Shown: one piece after another, positions 1 through 7,821 of the stretch
Layout of the letters: every line of letters begins with the position of its first letter
Numbering within the stretch: the stretch's first letter is position 1
Source: UBA6902 sp964393845
GTDB lineage: Bacteria; Nitrospirota; Thermodesulfovibrionia; UBA6902
Length of the DNA stretch: 25,792 nucleotides
NCBI GenBank assembly: GCA_964393845.1
Contig: CAYMUX010000044.1
Coordinates: 1 to 25,792 of the forward strand
Direction of reading: 5' to 3'
The notes under the pieces: generated by a model
The model's database searches: none
The model's input: only the letters and a program-made list of their open reading frames with translations
What the model was told of the DNA's origin: nothing
Position numbers and translations under genes: made by a program

Positions 1-3000
1 TCCATTCCCATACATTACCGCTCAAATCTGCAATCCCATCTGGCGTATCGCCATTTTGAAAAATTCCTACCGGCGAAGTCTTTTGAATCTTCGTTTCATC
101 AGTGTTACATCTGTCCTTTGCCCATTTACCCCATGGATATTCCCTGTTCTCAAATCCAGCTGCCGCCGCCTGCCATTCATGCTCATCGGGAAGTCTGTAA
201 TCATACCCGTCCTTCATTGTGATAGTCAGCCATCTTGTAAATGCAAATGCTTCATACCAGCATACTCCGACTACGGGCGAATTCGGGCATCTCCATTCCC
301 TTTCATTCCACAAACGTGGGTGTTCTGCCTTTTCATGCTCAAGCCACTTCCACCCTTCATCACTCCAGAAATCCCTATTTTTATATCCGCCGGCATTATA
401 AAATTCCTCAAACCAAGTGTTGGTGACAGGATACTTCCCGATCTCAAACGCTTTAACGGCTACCTTGCCGAGTTTTTCCAAATCATAAGTACCACCTTTA
501 ATGGGAATGAACTCTTTTAAGTCCCTTGTATCTCCAAGCCAGCCGAGGGTCTCGCCGGCATCGGCGCGAATAACAGGCGGTGCGTCTGAACTTATTATCA
601 CTCTCAGCTTCTTTATCGCAAGATCGCGGACAGTCTCAACCTGTTTGTCCTTGTGGATATCGAGCAGGCACCTTGCCGCAAGCCTCCATTTATTGAATGG
701 CTTTTCTTCCTTCTTTCTTAGAACGCTGCCGACAATTTTATTCGCCCATCCTTTATTTTCTATGCTTAAAAGCCCGACGTACAGCTCTATAACTTCTTTA
801 TACCACTCATTGTCCCAGTAATCCTTAATGGCCCTGGAATAATCTGTTTCCTTGTCAATGATATATGACGCGGCAAGAAACTCCTGAAAGGTCATATGCC
901 TGAATGTGTGCTGTCCGTCTTCCAGCTTTAAAAGTCCGCATTCATATTCAATCTTGTCAAACTGTGCTTCACTTTCTTCACGTGAATGCCCCCCTGCCGG
1001 ATAAAATACTTTTTCAAGTGTCTTGACCGCATGCCGCCTGTCAATTCCCCTGTCCTTCTTTGAATGTATCTCAAATGCAAGGGTCTTTAAAAAGTTGTGC
1101 ACACCTTCCGGCTCGTCAAAACGCCTGTAAAGCAGGCTGTTAACGAATTTCCTGTAAAGCTCCGCCCGCTGCCCAGGAAGCTCTTTCCCGTCATTATAGA
1201 GAATGCAGACGGCAGTGAGCATAAGCGGGGTTTCTATAAGCTGTGACACGCTTGAGAGTCCTCTTACCTCGCTTATCATTTGCTCGGCCGTCTTGCTGCC
1301 AATGATCGATCCTTCCTGATAGACATAGTCAAACCATTTCCTGATAAAAAGCTCTACCTGCTCCATGCTTAATGACAGGACCTTTATATGATATTCTCCG
1401 AACCTCTCTGTTACAGGCGCATCTATGCCATGCGGCCTGCCCGAAAGCACTATCTTGTTCCCCTTGTTCTGAATGGTGAAATCCTTAAATGAATTGACGA
1501 CGATCTTTCTGTAACGTGGCTGAATCTCATCAAGACCGTCAAGGAGGAACAATGTCTTTTTTGCCCTGCAGTAATGTTTTATGGTTTTAAGATCAAGTCC
1601 GTTGTCCCTGCAATAATAACCAAGGACTGCTTCCGCAGTGGATGACGATGCAGCGCATGATTTATTCATCTCAAAGAATGTCTTAAGGTCTTTCAGGTAG
1701 ATAAGCACAGGAAGAAAATCGTTAAGCCCTTTTTCGTTTATCTCTCTGATTATGGTAAAGGCGAGGTGTTTAAGGAGTGTTGTTTTCCCTGACCCCGGCT
1801 CTCCCTCTATCAACAAATGCTCGTTCTTTGCGACAAGGTCTTCTATGTCAACACGGGTCCTCTTTTCATCAAGATGATCAAATTCCCTTACTTTTCGTGC
1901 CTCTGACCTTTTGGCTTCTTTTTCCTCTGCAAGACTTCCGGTTGGATAGGCATAAAGGGGAACAAATATCTCCGGCAGGCTGACCTTTATGACCCTCTCC
2001 TTCTCTGCGAGCTTTTCTATGTCCATCCTTCCGCAGCGGTCGCTAAGCCATTCTTTGTAAGATTCAGGAATCTCAGGGATGTCTAAAGGCACCGCTGTTT
2101 CTTTCGTGCCCTTCCAGGGGATGTCAAAAGTCTCCGACCCGTCATCTCCCTTCTCCCCTGCAAGCACCCACTCCCGTTTTGCAATGTCGTATTTCCTGAA
2201 ATCAAGCCTGATTTTCTGAGCATCGAAATCAATCTTGATATATTGATAGCTGTTATAAGCAGGCAATTCGCTTCCCTCATAAGATGCCCCGGCATGAAAT
2301 TCGCAGATTTCACAATCCAGGTCCTTGCCGCACCGTGCTTCAGCATCATGTATATGTCCTGAAAGCGTAATTGATGTGGTGAGATACCGTTTGCATATCT
2401 TTCTGTCAACAGCCCATAACCAGTCTAATGGATGATGGAATATGTTAATCACAAGGTCATGCTTTCCTATTGCATCCAATTCTTTCAGGGCATTCTTAAT
2501 CTGATATTCGCCGATTGCTATCTCGTTTCTATCAGGGGATTTTCTGCACATCCACGCGGAATTCAACCCTACAAGTCCGATATGTTTGCCGGCCTCTGAA
2601 TCGTAGGACGAAACAAACGGAATGAGGCTGTCGTACTTGACCTCTAAATGCGGATAATTTGTCTTAATAAAATTGAAGTAATCCTCCATCCCTTTCAAAA
2701 GATCGGCACTGTAGTCTTCAAGTTCCTTATTGAGGTCAGTCATGTTTCTGTAGGATGGAATATCACCGGGCCTGTATTTTTTTCTGTTTACGTCATGATT
2801 GCCGGGTACAATGAACAATCGCTCGGGCCGGAGTTTCAGAGCATCGAGGAGGTCATCAAAGAAACCCTTTGCCGGTTCATACTCGGCCTTCAAACCTGAA
2901 TATGCTATATCTCCGGTAACAATAACTATTTCCGGATTGAACCCTTTGCTAAGGTCCTTCTTGATCCTCTCAAGAAAGGGATCAAGAACAACAGAGCGGT

Positions 3001-3061
3001 CAAATTTATTACCTGTGCTGATATGAAGGTCAGAGATGTGAAGGATTTGGAATGTCTGCAT
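1..3061 (-). CDS. Metallophosphoesterase-NACHT-FGE (C-type lectin) fusion, NLR-like conflict protein, partial
   Basis: Seen: the minus strand is open from an ATG at 3061 to the left edge (1020 codons, no stop), so the C-terminus is missing. Residues 1-330 are a calcineurin-like metallophosphoesterase with D11-x-H13, G50-D51, GNHD (87-90), HH (209-210) and GHIH (235-238), so all metal ligands are kept. A NACHT NTPase follows with Walker A GEPGSGKTT (420-428) and Walker B ending LDGLDE (507-512). Then come a helical region with the typical F.H.TFQEFLAA stretch, a short HEAT-like stretch near 790-845, and from about 850 an FGE-sulfatase/SUMF1 domain (YPVTN, YRLPDEHEWQAA, GIADLSGNVWEW). A GGGGCGAG run precedes the ATG. 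Known: bacterial NACHT proteins are NLR-like antiphage sensors, and FGE-type lectin folds are frequent variable domains of diversity-generating retroelements. Inferred: the FGE end senses, NACHT oligomerises and the phosphoesterase is the effector. Confidence 0.93.
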   Translation of the reverse strand, partial: MQTFQILHISDLHISTGNKFDRSVVLDPFLERIKKDLSKGFNPEIVIVTGDIAYSGLKAEYEPAKGFFDDLLDALKLRPERLFIVPGNHDVNRKKYRPGDIPSYRNMTDLNKELEDYSADLLKGMEDYFNFIKTNYPHLEVKYDSLIPFVSSYDSEAGKHIGLVGLNSAWMCRKSPDRNEIAIGEYQIKNALKELDAIGKHDLVINIFHHPLDWLWAVDRKICKRYLTTSITLSGHIHDAEARCGKDLDCEICEFHAGASYEGSELPAYNSYQYIKIDFDAQKIRLDFRKYDIAKREWVLAGEKGDDGSETFDIPWKGTKETAVPLDIPEIPESYKEWLSDRCGRMDIEKLAEKERVIKVSLPEIFVPLYAYPTGSLAEEKEAKRSEARKVREFDHLDEKRTRVDIEDLVAKNEHLLIEGEPGSGKTTLLKHLAFTIIREINEKGLNDFLPVLIYLKDLKTFFEMNKSCAASSSTAEAVLGYYCRDNGLDLKTIKHYCRAKKTLFLLDGLDEIQPRYRKIVVNSFKDFTIQNKGNKIVLSGRPHGIDAPVTERFGEYHIKVLSLSMEQVELFIRKWFDYVYQEGSIIGSKTAEQMISEVRGLSSVSQLIETPLMLTAVCILYNDGKELPGQRAELYRKFVNSLLYRRFDEPEGVHNFLKTLAFEIHSKKDRGIDRRHAVKTLEKVFYPAGGHSREESEAQFDKIEYECGLLKLEDGQHTFRHMTFQEFLAASYIIDKETDYSRAIKDYWDNEWYKEVIELYVGLLSIENKGWANKIVGSVLRKKEEKPFNKWRLAARCLLDIHKDKQVETVRDLAIKKLRVIISSDAPPVIRADAGETLGWLGDTRDLKEFIPIKGGTYDLEKLGKVAVKAFEIGKYPVTNTWFEEFYNAGGYKNRDFWSDEGWKWLEHEKAEHPRLWNEREWRCPNSPVVGVCWYEAFAFTRWLTITMKDGYDYRLPDEHEWQAAAAGFENREYPWGKWAKDRCNTDETKIQKTSPVGIFQNGDTPDGIADLSGNVWEW

Positions 3062-3159
3062 ACTCGCCCCATACAATTTATAAATTACAAGAGTCTAACA
3101 GAAAGGGTAACTGTTGTGCAAAGAAAAAAGGGAAGCGTCGCGGTTTTCTATACTAATAT

Positions 3160-3181
3160 AAAGTAAAGTTGACTTTGCTTT
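3160..3181. promoter_or_regulatory. 22-bp near-perfect palindrome, candidate operator of the divergent intergenic region
   Basis: AAAGTAAAGT and ACTTTGCTTT form arms that match at 9 of 10 positions around a central TG. The palindrome covers a possible -35 (TTGACT at 3169-3174); an AT-rich -10-like TATAAA follows at 3190-3195 with a short 15-nt spacer. It lies between the divergent NACHT gene and the ATPase gene, 31 nt before the latter's ATG. A repressor binding here would block the ATPase promoter. The regulator is unknown. Confidence 0.45.
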
Positions 3182-3212
3182 AAATATGATATAAATTAAA
3201 GCCTATACCTCG

Positions 3213-4427
3213 ATGAATACGATCTATAAAAGAGATGTCGTCGATGAAATCGGCAAATATTTGAAAACGGACGACATCATCGTCCTGCACGGAGCGCGGC
3301 AGGTCGGCAAGACATCCATCCTCTATCTCCTGAGAGATCGATTAAAAGCCAAAGGCGAGGTTACTTATTATATTGACCTTGAGGACTCCCGCTTTGTGAA
3401 AATTTTGGATTCGGGCACGGACGAGTTTATAAAGCTTCTTGAAGAGGAAGGTCTGAGGAGCTTGCCCAAAAAAAAGACCTTTGTGTTCATTGATGAAATC
3501 CAGTATTTGTCCAACCCTTCTTCATTTCTGAAGCTGATTGCGGACCATCATAAAAACCTTAAGCTTATCGTATCAGGGTCATCCAGCTTTGCAATCAAGG
3601 ACAAATTTAAAGATTCCCTTGTGGGCAGGACGGTAAACTTTGAAATCTTCAACCTGTCTTTTAAAGAGTTTTTAACGTTCAAACAAATTCCCTTTGAGGA
3701 GAAAAAATCATACACCCAGAAAAAGATTGAAGAACTAAAGCGTTTGTTTAAAGAATACGTCCTCTACGGCGGTTATCCGAAGATCGTCCTTACGCCGGAG
3801 GTTGATAAAAAAGAAAAATACCTGCAGCAGATTATTGACACGTATGTTAAAAAGGACATCAGGGATTTAGCCAGCATAAAAGATATTGATAAATTTAACA
3901 AACTGCTCGAGACACTTGCATCGCACAGCAGTAATTTGCTGAATGTTGCAGAGTTGTCAAATACTACGAGGATAGCAAAACAGACCATAGAGCGATACCT
4001 CTTTATCATGGAGAACACCTATATCATCAAGCTCCTCAGACCCTTCAGTAAAAATATACGGTCTGAGCTTTTTAAGCTTCCCAAAATATATTTCTATGAT
4101 ACGGGGCTGATGCAGATGCTGTGGTTAAAGGGCTTGCAGAAAGAGCTTATCGGCAATGTATTTGAAACCGGCATATTTGTCGAGCTTGTAAAGAAGCACG
4201 GCAAAGATTCGGTTTTTTACTGGAGGACTATGGATAAAAGGGAGATAGATTTTATCCTGAAGATCAGGAATGCGGTCCTGCCCATTGAGGTTAAATTGAA
4301 TTTCGAGCAGTTTAATCCTTCATCCATAAACTATTTCAAAGGGAAATACGGGATACGCAGTTACAACGTCGTAAGCTTATACGGCGAGCCGAAAAATAAA
4401 TTTTATTCTTACCCGTGGCAGATTTAA
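3213..4427 (+). CDS. AAA family ATPase with C-terminal DUF4143 (PD-(D/E)XK-like) domain
   Basis: A 404-aa protein of the common prokaryotic AAA_14/DUF4143 family. Walker A is GARQVGKTS at residues 27-35, Walker B is VFIDE at 91-95, and SGSSS near 130 is the sensor-1 stretch. The C-terminal part has a restriction-endonuclease-like signature with D346 and E359-x-K361 (PIEVKL), which suggests a DNA-binding or nuclease fold. The length is normal for the family. No good Shine-Dalgarno precedes the ATG, and an operator-like palindrome lies just upstream. It diverges from the NACHT gene and converges on the DUF1460 gene. The cellular role of this family is unsettled; it is often found in accessory or defence-like regions. 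The domain call is sure and the function is not. Confidence 0.9.
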   Translation: MNTIYKRDVVDEIGKYLKTDDIIVLHGARQVGKTSILYLLRDRLKAKGEVTYYIDLEDSRFVKILDSGTDEFIKLLEEEGLRSLPKKKTFVFIDEIQYLSNPSSFLKLIADHHKNLKLIVSGSSSFAIKDKFKDSLVGRTVNFEIFNLSFKEFLTFKQIPFEEKKSYTQKKIEELKRLFKEYVLYGGYPKIVLTPEVDKKEKYLQQIIDTYVKKDIRDLASIKDIDKFNKLLETLASHSSNLLNVAELSNTTRIAKQTIERYLFIMENTYIIKLLRPFSKNIRSELFKLPKIYFYDTGLMQMLWLKGLQKELIGNVFETGIFVELVKKHGKDSVFYWRTMDKREIDFILKIRNAVLPIEVKLNFEQFNPSSINYFKGKYGIRSYNVVSLYGEPKNKFYSYPWQI

Positions 4428-4432
4428 AAGTT

Positions 4433-4526
4433 TTGAACTATGATTACACTGATTCATTGATTAACTATGATTTTTGTTTTTTTCTTTAATCCTGCTAATC
4501 ATTCAATCAGACGAATCACAGTTCAA
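4433..4526. repeat. Long imperfect inverted repeat between convergent genes
   Basis: The left arm begins TTGAACTATGATT and the right arm, read on the minus strand, begins TTGAACTGTGATT. The arms continue to match over about 40 nt each (CTGATT, TGATTA, GATT blocks) around a T-rich centre (TTTTTGTTTTTTTC). It starts 6 nt after the ATPase stop and ends 11 nt before the stop of the DUF1460 gene. It can fold into a long cruciform or hairpin with U-rich loop and could end transcription from both sides. It resembles dispersed intergenic palindromic elements. I could not count genome copies. Confidence 0.7.
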
Positions 4527-4536
4527 GACCACTTAT

Positions 4537-5268
4537 TTATTTCGCCCGCAAGACAACTATCCCCGGCTTAGCCTTTAAATATTCTGACAAATCCTCATCA
4601 ACAACTTGCCTGTGCTTTTGCAATGATGAGGCGTGTCTCAATTTAACGGTATCCCGCTCCTTGATAACAATACCGGCATGTGATACATCCAGTCCTTCTA
4701 TTTCTGAATATATCCCGATATAATCACCTGTACTCAGATTTTCAATCACTGCATCATCAACCGCATCTGAAGGGATATAGACAACCTCACGTTCTTTGAC
4801 GGGAACACCGGTGAGAAAACATGTACCGTCGCTTTTCTTGTTTAACCGTTTGACTACCTTTTGGCTTTTGCCGGAACTGATCTTCTCTGTTACGTCTTCG
4901 ACCATACCGCAATTAAATTCCCGCCAGTCGGTAAAGAAATGATTCCTGTTTTCATAGGCAATCAGACCGGATTGGTATCTCACCTTCTTAAGATTCTCCC
5001 TGAATTCGATAAAAGAATTTGAAAGTCTCATTGCCTCGATGTAATCAAGAAACGTGAAGCAGTCAACAGCCTCAAGATTGATGACAAATACCTCCAGGCT
5101 GTTTGCATCTCCAATTAATGTAGATTCTTTATATCCTGTATTGAGGAAGTGTCTTGAAAGAAAGGTTATTTGTTCGCCGGGACTACTTATTCCCGATGCT
5201 TCTTTTAGAAGAAGGCTTAAGCTCTCTTCTGTCCACTTGCCTAAATTAATTTGTTCTTTCATAACCAC
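4537..5268 (-). CDS. DUF1460 family protein (N-acetylmuramoyl-L-alanine amidase-like, NlpC/P60 clan)
   Basis: A 243-aa protein that matches the DUF1460 (PF07313) family of cysteine amidases or peptidases of the cell wall. The predicted nucleophile is Cys70 in the DCFTF motif, and the catalytic His lies in VSHAGIVI near residue 197. These motifs are recognised by eye. The first possible start is GTG at 5268, but the ATG at 5262 is the better choice; neither has a strong ribosome binding site. Family members are usually exported, yet neither start gives a signal peptide, so this copy may be cytoplasmic or non-classical. It diverges from the sigma-54 activator at 5384. Substrate is unknown; cell-wall peptide cleavage is the family expectation. 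Confidence 0.8.
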   Translation of the reverse strand: MVMKEQINLGKWTEESLSLLLKEASGISSPGEQITFLSRHFLNTGYKESTLIGDANSLEVFVINLEAVDCFTFLDYIEAMRLSNSFIEFRENLKKVRYQSGLIAYENRNHFFTDWREFNCGMVEDVTEKISSGKSQKVVKRLNKKSDGTCFLTGVPVKEREVVYIPSDAVDDAVIENLSTGDYIGIYSEIEGLDVSHAGIVIKERDTVKLRHASSLQKHRQVVDEDLSEYLKAKPGIVVLRAK

Positions 5269-5383
5269 GGTATTTTAACATTATAGGCCCGGGTTACAAA
5301 TATTATTTGGCCCTCCCAGCGATTTTACATGATCTTTTATCCGGGGAGGGCAATGGGTTATACTTAAGTCTGAGCGGCGCGCT

Positions 5384-6883
5384 ATGAATGATAATGAAAA
5401 AACAAAAGAACAGCTTATAAAGGAACTGGAAGAAATGCGGCAGCTTGTTTCCGATATGGAAAAAGAGTATTCGCGATCGGACGAGCTGATCTTTCAGTCA
5501 ATATACAGCTGGGAAGACACCTTTAATAACATTACCGACATGATCACCGTTCACGACAAAGACTTCAATATCATACATGCCAATAAGGCAGCAGAAAAAA
5601 TACTCGGACTGACTTTCTTAAAAACCAAAACAGCAAAATGTTATCTTCATTACCACGGAGAGATCTCTCCGCCTAAAGGTTGCCCAAGCTGCGAGTGCCT
5701 TAGAACCGAGAAGCCGGTTGCCTTTGAAACATACGAGCCCCATTTAAATAAATTCCTTGAAATAAGGGCCATGCCCCAATTTAATGGCAAGAAAGAGCTG
5801 ATAGGGGTAATCCACATCGTCAGAGACATTACCGAACGTAAGCAGTTGGAAAGTGAGATAACCTCTCTCAAGAAGCATCTCCTGACCGGTGAACTGGAGA
5901 ATGAAGCCGCGTTCTCACCGATCATTACGAGAAGCAAGAAGATGCGGGCCATCTTTCAATATATTGAGGCAGTAGCAAAATCCCGAAAGCCGGTTTTTAT
6001 AACCGGAGAAACCGGCGTAGGCAAAGAGCTGATAGCCAGGTCGGTACATCTGGCAAGCGGGCTGGAAGGTGAACATATTGCAGTGAATGTTGCCGGTCTG
6101 GATGATACCATGTTTTCTGATACGCTGTTCGGTCATAGAAAGGGCGCTTTCACAGGAGCGGACAAGGGCAGAGAGGGGTTGATTGAATGCGCATCGGGAG
6201 GCACCCTTTTACTGGATGAGATAGGCGACTTAAGTAAATCGTCGCAGGTAAAACTTTTGCGTTTATTAGAGGAAGGTATTTATTATCCCCTTGGGTCTGA
6301 TGTACCCGGAAAAAGTAATGCACGCATTATCGCCTGTTCCAATCAAGACATACAGAAGCAGATAGATAAAGGTGAGTTCCGCAATGACTTATATTACCGG
6401 CTCTGTGCGCATCATATTCATATTCCGCCTCTCCGTGAACGCCTTCAGGATATTCCTTTGCTGCTTGACCACTTCCTTGAGGAGGCGTCAACAAGCATGA
6501 ATAAAAAGAAGCCTGCGCTTTCTCCTGAACTTGTTACACTGCTCTCCAACTATCACTTTCCCGGAAATATTCGTGAGCTTCAGGCAATGGTCCATGATGC
6601 CGTTGCACAGCATAAATTGGGGAAGCTGTCTCTTGACAGTTTCAAAGGGTTCATAAAGCAAAGGCGTTCACTTCCGCAATCCGAACTCTTGTCCCCGGAA
6701 GAAGATTCATCATCCATAAAAAATATCTTCGGCCACTTCCCGACGTTAAAAGAAATGGAAGACCATATAATATCCGAAGCCATGAAATGCTGTGATGACA
6801 ACCAGGGCAGCGCGGCTTCTCTGCTCGGCATTACACGGCAGGCGCTCAACCAGCGGTTGAAGAAGAAAAGCAAAACCTCGTAA
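5384..6883 (+). CDS. PAS domain sigma-54-dependent transcriptional activator (bEBP)
   Basis: A 499-aa enhancer-binding protein. Order: an N-terminal coiled coil (residues 1-40), a PAS sensor (about 43-155) with a cysteine cluster C86, C100, C103, C105 after a PPKG turn, the AAA+ domain (about 175-405) with Walker A GETGVGKE (208-215), sigma-54 contact loop GAFTGA (254-259), Walker B GGTLLLDEIGD (272-282) and the arginine-finger region FRNDLYYRL (332-340), and a Fis-type helix-turn-helix near 470-495. There is no receiver domain, so it senses directly, perhaps redox state or a metal through the PAS cysteines (inference). The next gene cluster downstream starts with a matching sigma-54 promoter and a palindrome at enhancer distance, which makes that operon its likely target. 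Confidence 0.95.
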   Translation: MNDNEKTKEQLIKELEEMRQLVSDMEKEYSRSDELIFQSIYSWEDTFNNITDMITVHDKDFNIIHANKAAEKILGLTFLKTKTAKCYLHYHGEISPPKGCPSCECLRTEKPVAFETYEPHLNKFLEIRAMPQFNGKKELIGVIHIVRDITERKQLESEITSLKKHLLTGELENEAAFSPIITRSKKMRAIFQYIEAVAKSRKPVFITGETGVGKELIARSVHLASGLEGEHIAVNVAGLDDTMFSDTLFGHRKGAFTGADKGREGLIECASGGTLLLDEIGDLSKSSQVKLLRLLEEGIYYPLGSDVPGKSNARIIACSNQDIQKQIDKGEFRNDLYYRLCAHHIHIPPLRERLQDIPLLLDHFLEEASTSMNKKKPALSPELVTLLSNYHFPGNIRELQAMVHDAVAQHKLGKLSLDSFKGFIKQRRSLPQSELLSPEEDSSSIKNIFGHFPTLKEMEDHIISEAMKCCDDNQGSAASLLGITRQALNQRLKKKSKTS

Positions 6884-7007
6884 ACACCTTCATTAATAGT
6901 TCAAAGATCACTCGTATGCCTCTTAGTTATTCTTGATTTCTCTGAGATATTATTTTGATGTTAATAATCCCGATTATCAATTAACACCTGCAATATTTCT
7001 TTCAACA

Positions 7008-7021
7008 GCAATAATTATTGC
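7008..7021. promoter_or_regulatory. 14-bp perfect palindrome, candidate enhancer site (UAS) for the sigma-54 activator
   Basis: GCAATAATTATTGC is its own reverse complement. It ends about 135 bp upstream of the -24 element at 7157, inside the normal enhancer range for sigma-54 activators. A half-site ATTATTGC recurs at 7080-7087. Fis-type regulators bind dyads of this size. The link to the regulator at 5384 is inference from position. Confidence 0.55.
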
Positions 7022-7156
7022 ACGCTAAAAAATGTGTCCTTATAAGGCATTAGCACATTCCCTCCGATGCCCGTAAAGAATTATTGCATAAAAACAATAC
7101 GGGGCCTCCACTCTTATTCCGTTGATTTTCCTGCATAAAATGATCATTAAAAGAAT

Positions 7157-7172
7157 TGGCATCTGACTTGCT
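7157..7172 (+). promoter_or_regulatory. Sigma-54 (-24/-12) promoter of the macro-domain/DsrMK-like operon
   Basis: TGGCATCTGACTTGCT fits the TGGCAY-N5-TTGCW consensus. The invariant GG (7158-7159) and GC (7170-7171) are separated by exactly 10 nt. Transcription would start near 7184, which leaves an untranslated leader of about 80 nt holding a small hairpin (AGCTG at 7224-7228, CAGCT at 7237-7241) and the ribosome binding site. The rest of 6884-7265 contains no gene that I can support. Confidence 0.82.
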
Positions 7173-7265
7173 AAATACTCCACTAATATTCTGACTCTCA
7201 TTAAACAAAACTCAATATTAAAAAGCTGACAGATTACAGCTAAACCATTAGAAAGGAGGATGTAT

Positions 7266-7808
7266 ATGGTGGAGAAAAAACAAATCAAAAACAGCACATT
7301 GAGCTTGATCAAAGCGGATGTCACCGACACGGAGATCGACTCCTTCGTATTCTACGCACGCAATGATCTGAAGCTCGGTTCCGGATTCGGAAACGCGATT
7401 GCACTCAGAGGAGGACCTTCAATCCGCAAAGAGCTTGAAAATCTCGGTCCGCTGAAAATCACCGAGGTGGTAGTCACAACTGCAGGAAACATGAAGGCCA
7501 AACACATCATTCATGCATGCGGCCCTAAATTCCAGGAGGAGAATACGGAGCAGAAATTGAAGGCCACGATTGTTAATGTCCTCAAGGCCGCGGAAGCAAA
7601 CGGCATCGAAAGCATCGCCTTCCCTCCCATGGGCGCGGGGTTTTACGGAGTTCCCATTGATGTGAGCGCGAAAATCACCATCGACACGATTGCAGATTAT
7701 CTTAGCAAAGGATCGGATATTAAAGATGTCGTCATTTGTGCAAATGATAACAGAGAATACAAAGTTCTGGCGCCGACGCTTCAGAACCTGATCAAAAAGG
7801 CAGCATAA
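7266..7808 (+). CDS. Macro-domain protein (ADP-ribose binding, possible deacylase/hydrolase)
   Basis: A 180-aa single macro domain: an early LIKADVTD strand, the FYARNDLKLGSGFGNAI nucleotide-binding segment followed by RGGPSI, and the phosphate-binding loop GAGFYGVP. Such domains bind ADP-ribose or O-acetyl-ADP-ribose, and some remove ADP-ribose from proteins. The ATG at 7266 is preferred over 7260 because AGGAGG (7254-7259) is well spaced from it and overlaps the earlier codon's region. It is the first gene behind the sigma-54 promoter, with 13 nt to the membrane protein gene. A macro domain leading a DsrMK/TmcBC-like electron-transfer operon is unusual. The fold is sure; whether it is enzymatic is open. 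Confidence 0.88.
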   Translation: MVEKKQIKNSTLSLIKADVTDTEIDSFVFYARNDLKLGSGFGNAIALRGGPSIRKELENLGPLKITEVVVTTAGNMKAKHIIHACGPKFQEENTEQKLKATIVNVLKAAEANGIESIAFPPMGAGFYGVPIDVSAKITIDTIADYLSKGSDIKDVVICANDNREYKVLAPTLQNLIKKAA

Positions 7809-7821
7809 GAAAGGAGATACA

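Noticed and set aside
56..821. Plus-strand frames at 56-520, 219-426 and 501-821
   Set aside because: They lie opposite the continuous 1020-codon minus-strand gene, have no motifs and no ribosome sites; they are shadows.
1777..3026. Frames at 1777-1983, 2083-2409, 2648-2899 and 2799-3026
   Set aside because: All overlap the metallophosphoesterase-NACHT frame in other phases; the motif-rich minus frame explains the DNA fully.
5311..5349. CCCTCCC...GGGAGGG dyad before the sigma-54 activator as an attenuator
   Set aside because: Seven-bp arms with a long AT-rich loop and no U-run; too weak to claim.
7040..7330. Minus-strand 96-codon frame over the sigma-54 promoter
   Set aside because: Runs through the promoter, enhancer half-site and the start of the macro-domain gene; hydrophobic shadow without a ribosome site.
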